Shown: positions 47,014 to 55,543 of the stretch, piece by piece | Layout: each line of letters opens with the position of its first letter | Numbering within the stretch: the first letter of the stretch is position 1 | From: Parafannyhessea umbonata | GTDB taxonomy: Bacteria > Actinomycetota > Coriobacteriia > Coriobacteriales > Atopobiaceae | NCBI RefSeq assembly: GCF_900111255.1 | Contig: NZ_FOGP01000002.1 | Location: 186,001 to 250,000, forward strand | Reading direction: 5' to 3' | DNA length: 64,000 nt | The notes under the pieces: generated by a model | What the model saw: only the letters and a program-made list of their open reading frames with translations | Told to the model about the DNA's origin: nothing | Database searches by the model: none | Position numbers and translations under genes: made by a program

Positions 47014-47366
47014 GGCTCCTCCCCCGTGAGTCGATACGACACGATGTCATCCCCGCCGGAGATCAGCATCGTGTGGCTGCGGCCGTCGACCTGCACCGTC
47101 GCTCGGTCGCTCCCCCGGCTTCCCACGTAGCGGTCCGACTCGGCCGCCTGGCGCTGCTCCCACAGGTCACCCTCGCGGTCCTCCGCCTGCCTGCTGAGCC
47201 TTGCGGCGGTCGCCGATGCCGCAAGGAGCATGACGGACGCGAGAGTGCAGATCAAGATGGCAACCAGAGTCTCCGCAAGGGTTTCTCCCCGCTCGCCCCT
47301 TCCGACGCGGCATCGCGGTGCGTGGTGGACAGGAGGCCCGCCCTGAGTTTTGCGTTGAAGTCGCAT
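47010..47366 (-). CDS. Small minor pilin with Glu at the +1 position
   Basis: 118 aa from the ATG at 47366 (GGAGGTGGC upstream; a longer reading to 47384 is not supported). The leader ends RGERG, followed by ETLAETLVAILICTLASVML: Gly at -1 and Glu at +5 as in prepilins, but +1 is Glu instead of Phe or Met. The remainder is short, with a helix (LSRQAEDREGDLWEQRQAAE) and a small strand region. Stop and start codons overlap with both neighbours, so it belongs to the minor-pilin set, comparable to PilV/GspI. Confidence 0.78.
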   Translation of the reverse strand: MRLQRKTQGGPPVHHAPRCRVGRGERGETLAETLVAILICTLASVMLLAASATAARLSRQAEDREGDLWEQRQAAESDRYVGSRGSDRATVQVDGRSHTMLISGGDDIVSYRLTGEEP

Positions 47367-48439
47367 CACGCCACCTCCACCCACTGGACGCCGAAGTTCC
47401 TCTTTCCGGTCAGCTGCGAGTCATCGTCGTCGCCGCCAACCGTCTTGGCGCGGCGCTGGCACGAATACGTGTCGTCGGCGGGCATCGCGGTCAGGCTGCC
47501 CTCGTAGTTGCCGCTACCAAGCTTGACTGCCATGTCCCAGCCATAGTAGTCGTAGCGCAGCGTAATGACGATGATGGTTATGCCCGTGTGGGTGGTGCAT
47601 ACGGGAACGTAGTACTTGCCCTGGTAGTAAACCATGCAGATGTAGTGACTCGAGTCGGACAGGACCATGAGCTCGCTGTTGGCCGTTGCCTTCCAGGTGC
47701 ATTTTGCCCACTGGTTCGTATACCAGCTGTCCTGCGTGGTCCCCCAGACGTTGCACTGGGCCTGAAGCTCCGTAGAGAGCCTCATGCCAGCAACGGGTCC
47801 GGTGTACTCCACGGGAATCTCAGTCGAATTGGGTCCCCAGTGGATGACGAGCCCGCCCTCGGTCGTACTTCCCTCGAGCATCGCGGGCACGGTGGTCGAG
47901 AGCGTGTAGGCGTAGTCGCCGCCATCCGCAAGCTCGGCCTTGATGGTGATGTAGTACTGCTCGGCGCCCTCGGTCTTCATGCTATAGGTGAGCTTGACCT
48001 CGGGGACCGTGGCCCCCTCCACCGTGAAAGAGTCGATCTTGGTGACCATCTCCTGCGGAGAAGTGCTTCCCGACGCAATCGACCGGGCAGCCTGGGTCGC
48101 CCAGTTCGCCAGGGCCGATCCGTCAGAGGTCGTCCCGGGATCAAGCTGGTCGGCAGGCTTCGCGCGCGTGAGGATGAGGTTGGCGATGGAGCCGCGCTCG
48201 CAGGCAAGGGAGCGCGCGGTCTGGATGCCCGAGGAGACCGCAAAGTATGCCTGCTGCTCCTTGGTCGTCTTCTTGCTCCGCTCGACGCTCACAGAGGACG
48301 AGGCGATGACCACGGTGGCAACCATGGTGCAGACCAAGAGGAAGACCAGGGCGACGATGAAGGAGGCACCGCGGTCGGCGCGCAGGAGCGCGCGGGCTCC
48401 AGCGAACCTGCCTTTGCACTTCTCGCATGCGTACGTCAT
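47366..48439 (-). CDS. PilX-like pilus assembly protein
   Basis: 357 aa from the ATG at 48439 with GGGGGCGAG upstream. A Cys-containing N-terminus (YACEKCKGRF) precedes DRGASFIVALVFLLVCTMVATVV, the pattern of PilX_N-type proteins, which lack the canonical +5 Glu context but assemble with minor pilins. The outer domain is Thr/Ser/Tyr-rich with many aromatic residues (YYQGKYYVPVCTTHTG). It overlaps the next gene by ATGA and follows the GLUG pilin by 10 bp. The family call is moderate; membership of the minor-pilin operon is clear. Confidence 0.72.
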   Translation of the reverse strand: MTYACEKCKGRFAGARALLRADRGASFIVALVFLLVCTMVATVVIASSSVSVERSKKTTKEQQAYFAVSSGIQTARSLACERGSIANLILTRAKPADQLDPGTTSDGSALANWATQAARSIASGSTSPQEMVTKIDSFTVEGATVPEVKLTYSMKTEGAEQYYITIKAELADGGDYAYTLSTTVPAMLEGSTTEGGLVIHWGPNSTEIPVEYTGPVAGMRLSTELQAQCNVWGTTQDSWYTNQWAKCTWKATANSELMVLSDSSHYICMVYYQGKYYVPVCTTHTGITIIVITLRYDYYGWDMAVKLGSGNYEGSLTAMPADDTYSCQRRAKTVGGDDDDSQLTGKRNFGVQWVEVA

Positions 48440-48449
48440 CGCTCGCCCC

Positions 48450-51400
48450 CTATCCCACGATCGGCCAGTCGCCATAGTACGGTAGCAGAGACCCGTTCGC
48501 CCAGACTCCGCCGAACGGGAAGGCGCGACCGACGAGCGAGGAGGAATAGGGATGGGTGTCCGCGACCGAGAGCCTCGGCTGCGTCTGCGCGGCCATCTGG
48601 TCGTAGCTCAGACGGCACGAGAGCTCCCAGGAGTTGTTGTGGTCGTTGTAGCCCGAGTTCCACACGTAGTGGACGTTGGCACCCGGCTGGTAGGCATGCC
48701 CGCTGCCGACGCCGCCAGCAAGCGCGCCCACGTGGTTCCAGCCCTGGGACATGCCCAGGACCGTGCAGTTCTGGATGCCCCAGTCGTTCTGAAGCTCGTC
48801 GTAGCCGGCGATGCCGCCCACGTAGTCGGCGCCCGAGGTGTTGACGGCCGCGATGTTCTGGTTCCAGTAGCCGCCCTTACGGTAGCCCGCGAGGCCTCCC
48901 ACGAATGACCAACCGCCCACGTCGCCGGTGGCGTAGCAGTTGTCGATGCCGCCGTCGTTGTGGTAGCCCACGAGTCCGCCGAAGCAGTTGCCGTTGTTGT
49001 CCCCGTCGCGGACGTAGACCGCGGCAAAGCTTCCGCTGATGTTCTGCGAGTCGCGGTAGCCCACGAGGCCGCCGACGCTGTTGCCGCTGGAGGTCACGCG
49101 TGTGTACTCGATCGTGCCGCCGGAGCCGGGGTTCTGGTGCACGGAGCACGCGTTTATGGCGCCCGAGGACCAGCCCGAGAGGCCGCCCACGTTATCGGCG
49201 CCGCCGACGACGTCGACCGCCGAGGTGACGCCGTTGGCGGAGCCGGCCTGGCGGCCGAACGCGCCACCCACGTTGTAGCCAGAGCCTCGCACGACCTCGC
49301 GGCCATCATACGAGATGCCCGAGCGGCAGGCGACACGAGAGTTGCTGAACGAGCCGGACGAGAGGTCACCCACGAGGCCGCCAACGTTGCTGGCGCCCGA
49401 GACCGAGGCCAGAACGACGTCGCCCGTGCCCTCACCCGGGGTCGAGCCCGCAAGGCCGCCTACGTTGTCCCCCTGGCCGGCCACGGTGACCGCCGTGTTG
49501 CTGGCCGTGTTGCCCACCGTGGTGTTGGAGATGGCGCTGTAGCTGCGCACCTCGCCTGTGACGCCGCCGACGTGGCTGGCGCCCGAGACGTTGGCCATCG
49601 AGGCGCAGCCGTTGATGCCCTGGGAGTTGCTGCCCGCAAGGCCACCGACGCAGTTGCCGGTGCCCACGACGCTCACCACCCTGGACGCGTCCTTCTCGCC
49701 CACCATGGAGCCGTTGATAGAGCCGTTGTCGCCCAGGTAGCCGCAGAGGCCGCCAACGTAGTTGGCGCCCGAGACGTCGGCGAGGGAGCGGTTGCCATCG
49801 AGCGAGGACCCGTTGCGACCGGCTATGCCTCCGACGCAGTCGCCCGTGCCCGTCACGGTGACGTGCCAGCTGCGGCCGAAGTCGTTCTTGTAGTAGCCGA
49901 CATTGCAGTTCTCGAGCGAGACGCTGTTGGGATTGTCGCCCACCAAACCGCCGACGTAGCCCGCGCCCAAGACGTTGACCGCGCTCGAGCAGTTCTCGAT
50001 GTTGTTCCAGCCCTCGATTCTTCCCACGAGGCCGCCCACGCAGTCGCCCGTGCCCGAGACCTGGCCCTTGCCGTCAGCGGTCTCGAATACGTGGCAGTCG
50101 CGCACGGAGCCGGTCCTGTGCACGCCCACGAGCGTTCCGACGTCGCCCTTGCCGCTGACGACGGGGTCCTCGAAGTTGAGGGAGTCGACCGTGCAGAAGA
50201 GGTCACCGAACAGGCCGGTCTCGTTCGAGTCGCTGGAGATCCTGAAGTTCTTGAGCACGTGGCCGTTGCCGTTGATGACGTTGGAAGGCGTCGCCTCCAT
50301 CTCCTTCGAGGCGGAGATGGGCGAGAAGGACGCCAGCGGGTTGAAGCCGTTTCCGCTCGATTCGTTCCTACTCTGGATAGAGACGCACTCGGGATGCTGC
50401 TCCCACGTCGTCCCGTCGAAATCGATGTCGCCCGTCACCTCGGCATCCGTATAGCGCGCGAAGCCATAGGTGAACGCGTCGAGGTTGTCGATGTTGGCCG
50501 AGGCGCAGGCGGCCCGCAGGTCGAGGTTGCGCAGGTGGCGCAGGGTCGAGACGCTGACCTTGGGCGCCTCGGAGTTCGACGTGTCCCTGCTCTCGTAGAG
50601 GCTGTTCGTCTGGAACTCCTGCGTACGGATGGGCTGCGAGGGGTCGTCCTGGCCCACGTCGCAGAAGAGCGAGACGGTCACCGTGATGTCGGATCCGGGC
50701 ATGACGTCCTTCACGATGTCCGAGAACCTCAGGCCGTCGCGCATACTGTCCAGGATGAAGTCGAGCTCGCCGTCGCCGTTGGAGAGCGCGATGCGCGTGC
50801 TGGGGTCAGCGCTGACGGGCGAGTATGAGCGCGACCAGACCTCCTTGGCACCCCAGTTGCGGCACGACTCTCCCTCGACGGTGACGTCGATGCGCAGCGA
50901 GGCCAGCCTCTGGCTGTCGCCCGCGACCTTGCCGAGGCCCTTGGTCTTGACGCTTGCGTAAAGCTCCTCGGAGTTGACCAGCGAGAGGTCAAGGTCCGAG
51001 AAGAGCTCGCGCTGCTCCTCCTCGGCGGTACGCGCGCGCTTGGTGAGCTTTGACCCGCCGTAGTACCCGATCAGATAGGGCGAGCGTTCCTCTCGGGAGC
51101 GCAGGCCGCTGATGGACGAGTAGTCGACGTCTCCCCCGCTGGGGCATTTCGCATCGCCCTCCCAATAGTAGACGGAGTAGACCTCGCCGGTCGCGGGGCT
51201 TACCTCGACGACGAAGCTCCCCGAAAGCAGTGCAGACGTGATGGGGTTGGCCTCGCTCGTGACGAGATAGGCCGTCGTCTCCTCATCGGAGGACGAGAGC
51301 TGGAATAGCCCGTAGTCCTCCCACGAGGCGGACTTGTCGGGGTAGTCCGCGGGCATCGCCACCACCTTGCTGCCAGGCTTCGACGAGAGGCTGCCCGCGA

Positions 51401-51626
51401 GGATGTCCGCCTGTCCGGTGGACGAGAGCGCCGAGAGGCGGCTCTGCACGGCATTGTAGACAACCTGGGCCTCGGCATCCAGCTGCATCATGCGCAGGCT
51501 GCGCTGGATCGCCATGAGGTTGGGTATCGCGATGGCCATCATGACGGCGAGTATCGAGACGGCAGCCATCATCTCGGCCATGGTGAAGCCGAGCGTCGCC
51601 CTTGTCCTGTCCTTGCGCCGCGTCAT
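48450..51626 (-). CDS. Giant minor pilin with a GLUG-repeat adhesin-like domain (1058 aa)
   Basis: The N-terminus is a true type III signal: MTRRKDRTRATLG, cut before FTMAEMMAAVSILAVMMAIA with Glu at +5. Residues 50-390 form a mixed pseudopilin-like and linker region with few cysteines. Residues 496-971 contain 16 copies of the GLUG core VGGLxG, spaced alternately about 36 and 26 residues; GLUG repeats are otherwise known from M26 IgA-peptidase-type and large surface proteins and are expected to form a beta-solenoid. The C-terminal 85 residues are aromatic-rich (YVWNSGYNDHNNSWEL, LLPYYGDWPIVG). Ordinary pilins are 120-200 aa. It heads the minor-pilin operon and is probably exposed at the pilus tip as an adhesin; that role is inferred. 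Confidence 0.9.
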   Translation of the reverse strand: MTRRKDRTRATLGFTMAEMMAAVSILAVMMAIAIPNLMAIQRSLRMMQLDAEAQVVYNAVQSRLSALSSTGQADILAGSLSSKPGSKVVAMPADYPDKSASWEDYGLFQLSSSDEETTAYLVTSEANPITSALLSGSFVVEVSPATGEVYSVYYWEGDAKCPSGGDVDYSSISGLRSREERSPYLIGYYGGSKLTKRARTAEEEQRELFSDLDLSLVNSEELYASVKTKGLGKVAGDSQRLASLRIDVTVEGESCRNWGAKEVWSRSYSPVSADPSTRIALSNGDGELDFILDSMRDGLRFSDIVKDVMPGSDITVTVSLFCDVGQDDPSQPIRTQEFQTNSLYESRDTSNSEAPKVSVSTLRHLRNLDLRAACASANIDNLDAFTYGFARYTDAEVTGDIDFDGTTWEQHPECVSIQSRNESSGNGFNPLASFSPISASKEMEATPSNVINGNGHVLKNFRISSDSNETGLFGDLFCTVDSLNFEDPVVSGKGDVGTLVGVHRTGSVRDCHVFETADGKGQVSGTGDCVGGLVGRIEGWNNIENCSSAVNVLGAGYVGGLVGDNPNSVSLENCNVGYYKNDFGRSWHVTVTGTGDCVGGIAGRNGSSLDGNRSLADVSGANYVGGLCGYLGDNGSINGSMVGEKDASRVVSVVGTGNCVGGLAGSNSQGINGCASMANVSGASHVGGVTGEVRSYSAISNTTVGNTASNTAVTVAGQGDNVGGLAGSTPGEGTGDVVLASVSGASNVGGLVGDLSSGSFSNSRVACRSGISYDGREVVRGSGYNVGGAFGRQAGSANGVTSAVDVVGGADNVGGLSGWSSGAINACSVHQNPGSGGTIEYTRVTSSGNSVGGLVGYRDSQNISGSFAAVYVRDGDNNGNCFGGLVGYHNDGGIDNCYATGDVGGWSFVGGLAGYRKGGYWNQNIAAVNTSGADYVGGIAGYDELQNDWGIQNCTVLGMSQGWNHVGALAGGVGSGHAYQPGANVHYVWNSGYNDHNNSWELSCRLSYDQMAAQTQPRLSVADTHPYSSSLVGRAFPFGGVWANGSLLPYYGDWPIVG
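48714..50141 (-). repeat. GLUG repeat region, 16 units
   Basis: Encodes residues 496-971 of the giant minor pilin. The VGGLxG cores begin at residues 496, 530, 558, 598, 624, 660, 686, 722, 748, 786, 813, 851, 882, 909, 936 and 966. Units of two kinds alternate: one with VxGxGDCVGG and one with DVSGAxxVGG, giving a super-repeat of about 62 residues through most of the array. Confidence 0.88.
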
Positions 51627-51773
51627 GACCCTCCGTTCGCGCGGTTAGTCCAGCATGCATAGATACTGAAAATAATAGCACCGCACCGGGGACACATTCG
51701 CAGAATCGCAGGTTCTGGGGGCATCCATCCCGTCAAGCGTGGGGGGAACCGGGGCCTTGGACTCGACGACGGG

Positions 51774-52961
51774 TCAGTCGAGGCGGCGCTCGACGCCCAG
51801 CGACTTGTACAGGAGCCCCTTTCGCTCCATCAACATCTGGTCCGCGCGCGCGAACGCCCCGGCCGGGGTCTCGTCCGAGGCGACGATCCTCGTGTACCCG
51901 CAGGTGGCGTGGAGCGCCACGGGAAGCTCCCCCCGAAGCACCTGGACGTTGAGGACGGCGTGGAAGTACTTCTCGACCGCCTCGGGACCGCCCTCGCGAA
52001 GAGAGGCGTCGTCAATCACGAGCAAGAACTCGTCCCCTCCCCAGCGCGCGGCAAAGCCGCCGAAGCGGCCGACCGTCTGACGCGCCGCGGTGGCCGCGCA
52101 GCACAGCGCGACGTCGCCCACGGCATGGCCGTACACGTCGTTCACCTGTTTGAAGCGGTCGATATCGAACAGGAAGAGGCTTTGCTCGACGCCGTCGTCG
52201 CGAGCGAACAGCTGGGCCAGGTACTTGTCGGCCCGCCGGCGGTTGTTGAGGCCGGTCAGGGGGTCGTTGAGGACAAGGCGCTCCTGCATCGTGGCGAAGC
52301 CTATGACGAACGAGCACAGCAGGGCGAGCGGATAGGCGGGCGTGCCGGGAAAGACGGAGTCGAACATGGCCGCGACCAGGGGCGGGACGGCAAAGCGCAG
52401 GACCACGGCAAAGAGGGCGCGCCTCTCCTGGAGGGCGTCGGTCGCCAGCCCCCAGATCGCGCGGACGGAAAGCACCAGAGCGTAGGCGCTGCCCAGGAGC
52501 ATGGCGAGCCAGAACCAGCGGCCGCGCGAATAGGCGCCGCTGGAGTCGAGCGTGAACACGAGTCCGGTCGACATGGAGGACAGGACCAGGACGATCAGGG
52601 CAAGAAGAGGCACCGCGAGCAGGGCGATCGAGGAAGCGCGCCCGATGCGCACGGAGCTCAGGCGCGTCGTGAGGCCGACGGCCCACCAGAAGTTGATGAG
52701 GCAAATCAGAACGAGGATGACGCAGGTGAGAAGGGAGTACAAAACGGGCTCGGCCGTCCACTTCCCCGCATAGATGAGATTCCAGCAGGTGTCCAGGAGA
52801 CAGTACGCGACGTAGCAGAGGAGCATCGTGCGGACCGATCTGACCTCGAACATGGAGCCCATGTCACTCGACACGTTCACGGCCATGAACAGTGCGCCCA
52901 GGGCGCAGAAGACCTCGGTCGATACCAATGCGGCAAGGTGTACGGAGGAGACGTCCATCAC
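51774..52961 (-). CDS. Membrane-bound GGDEF diguanylate cyclase
   Basis: 395 aa. Six or seven hydrophobic helices (residues 1-215) form a membrane sensor module, then a GGDEF domain: LNDPLTGLNNRRRADKYL, FLFDIDRFKQVNDVYGHAVGD and ARWGGDEFLL. The catalytic residues are intact; the I-site has Arg at -9 but Gly at -6, so RxxD is lost. The start is the GTG at 52961 or the ATG at 52958, both overlapping the stop of the upstream paralogue. It lies upstream of the minor-pilin operon in the same orientation, 147 bp away. Confidence 0.9.
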   Translation of the reverse strand: MMDVSSVHLAALVSTEVFCALGALFMAVNVSSDMGSMFEVRSVRTMLLCYVAYCLLDTCWNLIYAGKWTAEPVLYSLLTCVILVLICLINFWWAVGLTTRLSSVRIGRASSIALLAVPLLALIVLVLSSMSTGLVFTLDSSGAYSRGRWFWLAMLLGSAYALVLSVRAIWGLATDALQERRALFAVVLRFAVPPLVAAMFDSVFPGTPAYPLALLCSFVIGFATMQERLVLNDPLTGLNNRRRADKYLAQLFARDDGVEQSLFLFDIDRFKQVNDVYGHAVGDVALCCAATAARQTVGRFGGFAARWGGDEFLLVIDDASLREGGPEAVEKYFHAVLNVQVLRGELPVALHATCGYTRIVASDETPAGAFARADQMLMERKGLLYKSLGVERRLD

Positions 52962-54178
52962 TTCTCGCCCTCCTTGCTGAAGGCGCTCCTCTTGCGAAAG
53001 AGCATCTTGCGGTCATAAAGGACCTTGTCGGCACGGGCAACCGCCTCGTCGAGGGAGGTGCGGGAATCGCATACGTCGGTGCTGCCCATGCAAAGCGTGA
53101 GCGTGAAATCGAGCCCGTCGCGCTCGCAGGCCGCTTTGAGCGCATCGTTCGCCAGACTCTCGGCCACCACGGTCCCCGCGGTCGGCCCCGTTCGGATCAG
53201 GACGAACTCGTCGCCACCCCAGCGGGCGACGAGACCCCCCACGTCTTCGACGACCATCCTGAGGGCGGAGGCGACCGAAAGGAGGGCCTTGTCCCCCGCA
53301 GCGTAGCCGAACTCGTCGTTGATCCTCTTGAAGTGGTTGAGGTCGCAGATGTACACGTGGATGGGATTGTCGACCGACACCTCCAACGAGAGGCTCTCGA
53401 AGTAGTCGTCCGCACGACTTCGGTTATTGAGTCCCGTCAGGGCGTCGAGGTAGATGTCCGCTCTCTGGCGCGAGAGAAAAGCCATGACGACGGCCCAGAG
53501 CATGCCCAGAGACCCAATGCCGGACACGCCGGCCACGACGAGGGAGAAGCCCGCGACGAGCGGCCCCAGGCCGCAGAGCATGAGGTTGAGGCAGCGGAGG
53601 GAGCGGATGCGGGAGCGCACCCTCGCGATGCACGCCAGGATGCTCGCAAACGAGACGGTGACGAAGAGGAGCGAGGGGGCCAGGACCAGCATGTAGTAGG
53701 GACCGTGCTGGAAGAGCCCAGCTTCGTCGACATAGAACACGGCCCCCGTCCACCAAGAGTCCACGAGTGCCACGACGCAGGACAAAAGCGCGAGGTGGCA
53801 GGCGATGCGGACCGCCCTTGACTGCAGCAGGCGCGACTCGAGCATCACCTCGACGTAGACGAACCATCGATAGTACATGTACGCCAATAGGAAGAGGCTG
53901 AGCGCAGAGACGGCGAAAGCGACCGAGGCGGGAACGGGAACGAGCGCGTATCCGGTAAAGAACCACAGGAAGTCCACTACGAGGTAGGAGAGGTAGGCGC
54001 ACGCCACGCAGCGAAGCGCCTCTCCGTCCGGACTATGCCCCAAATCGGACGACATGCGGACGAGCAAAGCCAGGCTCAAGGCAAGGCACGTGACGTCAGT
54101 CAGCAGGTATGTGAGGGTGTAGGCCAGCGTGACGATCTCCCCCAAGGCCGCGTTGGTATACAGGGCCAACAGTAGCAT
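52958..54178 (-). CDS. Membrane-bound GGDEF diguanylate cyclase, paralogue of the adjacent gene
   Basis: 406 aa with the same layout as its neighbour: about seven helices (residues 1-230), then LDALTGLNNRSRADDYF, ICDLNHFKRINDEFGYAAGDKALL and ARWGGDEFVLIRTG. The metal-binding loop reads CDLNHFKRIND rather than FDIDxFKxxND, so the first Asp is kept. No RxxD I-site. The closeness in layout and sequence suggests a tandem duplication. The upstream region carries GGTACC-centred repeats that could be regulatory. The signal sensed by the membrane part is unknown. Confidence 0.9.
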   Translation of the reverse strand: MLLLALYTNAALGEIVTLAYTLTYLLTDVTCLALSLALLVRMSSDLGHSPDGEALRCVACAYLSYLVVDFLWFFTGYALVPVPASVAFAVSALSLFLLAYMYYRWFVYVEVMLESRLLQSRAVRIACHLALLSCVVALVDSWWTGAVFYVDEAGLFQHGPYYMLVLAPSLLFVTVSFASILACIARVRSRIRSLRCLNLMLCGLGPLVAGFSLVVAGVSGIGSLGMLWAVVMAFLSRQRADIYLDALTGLNNRSRADDYFESLSLEVSVDNPIHVYICDLNHFKRINDEFGYAAGDKALLSVASALRMVVEDVGGLVARWGGDEFVLIRTGPTAGTVVAESLANDALKAACERDGLDFTLTLCMGSTDVCDSRTSLDEAVARADKVLYDRKMLFRKRSAFSKEGEK

Positions 54179-54306
54179 CGCCCAGCTGGTACCAGGCAGG
54201 CATTTTTCTAAATGGTACCCCTGAGGTGCCAGCCGCAGAACGCGACTGCATAAAATGTCATCTCCCTGGATACACTTCTACACAAGAACCGTCGAGGGGA
54301 GTCAGC

Positions 54307-55131
54307 ATGGGCGCCTACGACCTAACCCTGCAAGAGAAGCTCGACGACCTAAAGCGCTACATCCAGTCGCTGGGGAGCGTCGCCGTTGCGTTTTCGGGCG
54401 GAGTTGACTCTGCCTTGCTTGTAAAGGTCGCAAGCGAGACGCTTGGCGGAAACACGATAGCGATCACCGCGCGGCCCCCTGGCGCCGAGGCCCCCGGCCA
54501 GGAAGAGGCGCGCCGCCACTGCAAGGACCTTGGCGTCCCTCACGTCTTCGTCCTGCTCGACGAACCCGAGGCAACGTGTGCGATGAGCGCGGAGGAGCGC
54601 TGCTACGACTGCAAGAGCGCGCTCTTCTCGCAGATGAAGTGCGTGGCGAACGCGCAGGGGTTCACATTTTTGGCGGAGGGTTCGAACCTGAGTGACCTCG
54701 AGAGGAACCGCCAGGGCCTGCGGGCGCTCTCCCAGCTGGGAGTGAAGAGCCCGCTCAGGCACGCGCGGCTCGACCGCCGGGAGGTGCGCGAGCTCTCGCG
54801 CAGGCTTGGGATACCGACATGGGAGCGCAGCTCGAGCCTCTGCGAGACGCAGGTCGCGCCGCGGCCGCGCGACAGGGACCGAGCACTCGCGACGGGTGCG
54901 AGCGCGGCCGAGGCATACCTTCGCGCGCTGGGATTCGGCTGTGTCCGCGTCAGCCCGCAAGATGCGGGCGGCGCCCTAGCGCGGATAGAAGTCCCCGAGG
55001 AGGACCTGCCGCGACTCCTGGAGTCGAAGACGAGGGCAGCCATCGAGAAGCGCCTGCGCGAGCTTGGCTTCGAGCGCGTAGCCTGCGACCTGGGCGGGTA
55101 CCGCGCCGCAGAGGCGCGCGCCGAGCCCTAG
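54307..55131 (+). CDS. larE: LarE-like ATP-dependent sulfur transferase
   Basis: 274 aa from the ATG at 54307 (GAGGGGA upstream). The PP-loop SGGVDSALLVKVA is at 30-42. LarE supplies sulfur for the nickel-pincer nucleotide cofactor of lactate racemase. Three cysteines stand at 99, 102 (ERCYDCKSALF) and 179 (SSLCETQVAP), the spacing expected of LarE forms that bind an iron-sulfur cluster. The ACLxSRxP block around the usual sulfur-donor Cys is changed to SSSLCETQVAP, so a related PP-loop enzyme is possible. larA, larB and larC are not in the window. It shares a CTAG with the stop of the convergent gene. Confidence 0.8.
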   Translation: MGAYDLTLQEKLDDLKRYIQSLGSVAVAFSGGVDSALLVKVASETLGGNTIAITARPPGAEAPGQEEARRHCKDLGVPHVFVLLDEPEATCAMSAEERCYDCKSALFSQMKCVANAQGFTFLAEGSNLSDLERNRQGLRALSQLGVKSPLRHARLDRREVRELSRRLGIPTWERSSSLCETQVAPRPRDRDRALATGASAAEAYLRALGFGCVRVSPQDAGGALARIEVPEEDLPRLLESKTRAAIEKRLRELGFERVACDLGGYRAAEARAEP

Positions 55132-55436
55132 AGCCCGAACGACGCGGCTATGGTCTGAATTACGGAGTCCACCGTCAGCTGGGCCCCGTCGAGCACCACG
55201 GCCTTCCCCACAAGAATCAGTGCGAGGGCAAGCAGGAACAGGAATAGCCCCACAAGGAACCTGAGGACTCCCCTGCCCTCGGAGGGGCTCGAGCCCATGG
55301 TCGCATGGGCATCGCCGCGCAAGCGCGAGCCGTCGAAGGCCGAGGACGTGTCGGCGGAGGCATACGGCCTGAAGCCCACCGCGCCTTCGGTATGCCGTCC
55401 CTCTGCCGTGCCGCGCCCTGGTGACCCACTCGCCAT
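55128..55436 (-). CDS. Small membrane protein of unknown function
   Basis: 102 aa; GGGAGGTCAC precedes the ATG. Residues 1-55 are Gly/Ser/Arg-rich and look disordered; residues about 57-80 form one helix (VLRFLVGLFLFLLALALILVG) followed by a short amphipathic tail. I do not recognise a family. Its stop codon overlaps the convergent larE stop in a shared CTAG. Confidence 0.7.
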   Translation of the reverse strand: MASGSPGRGTAEGRHTEGAVGFRPYASADTSSAFDGSRLRGDAHATMGSSPSEGRGVLRFLVGLFLFLLALALILVGKAVVLDGAQLTVDSVIQTIAASFGL

Positions 55437-55543
55437 GTGACCTCCCTTGCCGCCAACCCATTTAGTCTAGCCCCGCGCGAAAGCGCGACGCGACCACCCT
55501 CGGGAGAAACACGGCAAGCGGTACTGCCACGGGAGCCGCGAGG

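Noticed and set aside
44998-47130. 710-codon plus-strand open frame opposite pilB and a minor pilin
   Set aside because: Antisense shadow; the minus-strand genes carry ATPase and prepilin signatures.
48714-50141. Regularly spaced repeats that could suggest a CRISPR array
   Set aside because: Repeat units are coding, diverged at the DNA level and spaced by 78-120 bp in frame; they are protein GLUG repeats.
48960-50828. 622-codon plus-strand frame with regular Val-Ala-Gly repeats
   Set aside because: The periodicity is the reverse complement of the GLUG repeats in the giant pilin.
54179-54306. GGTACC-centred repeats in the larE/GGDEF divergent gap as a defined operator
   Set aside because: Only two short copies in different contexts; too little to assign a regulator or orientation.
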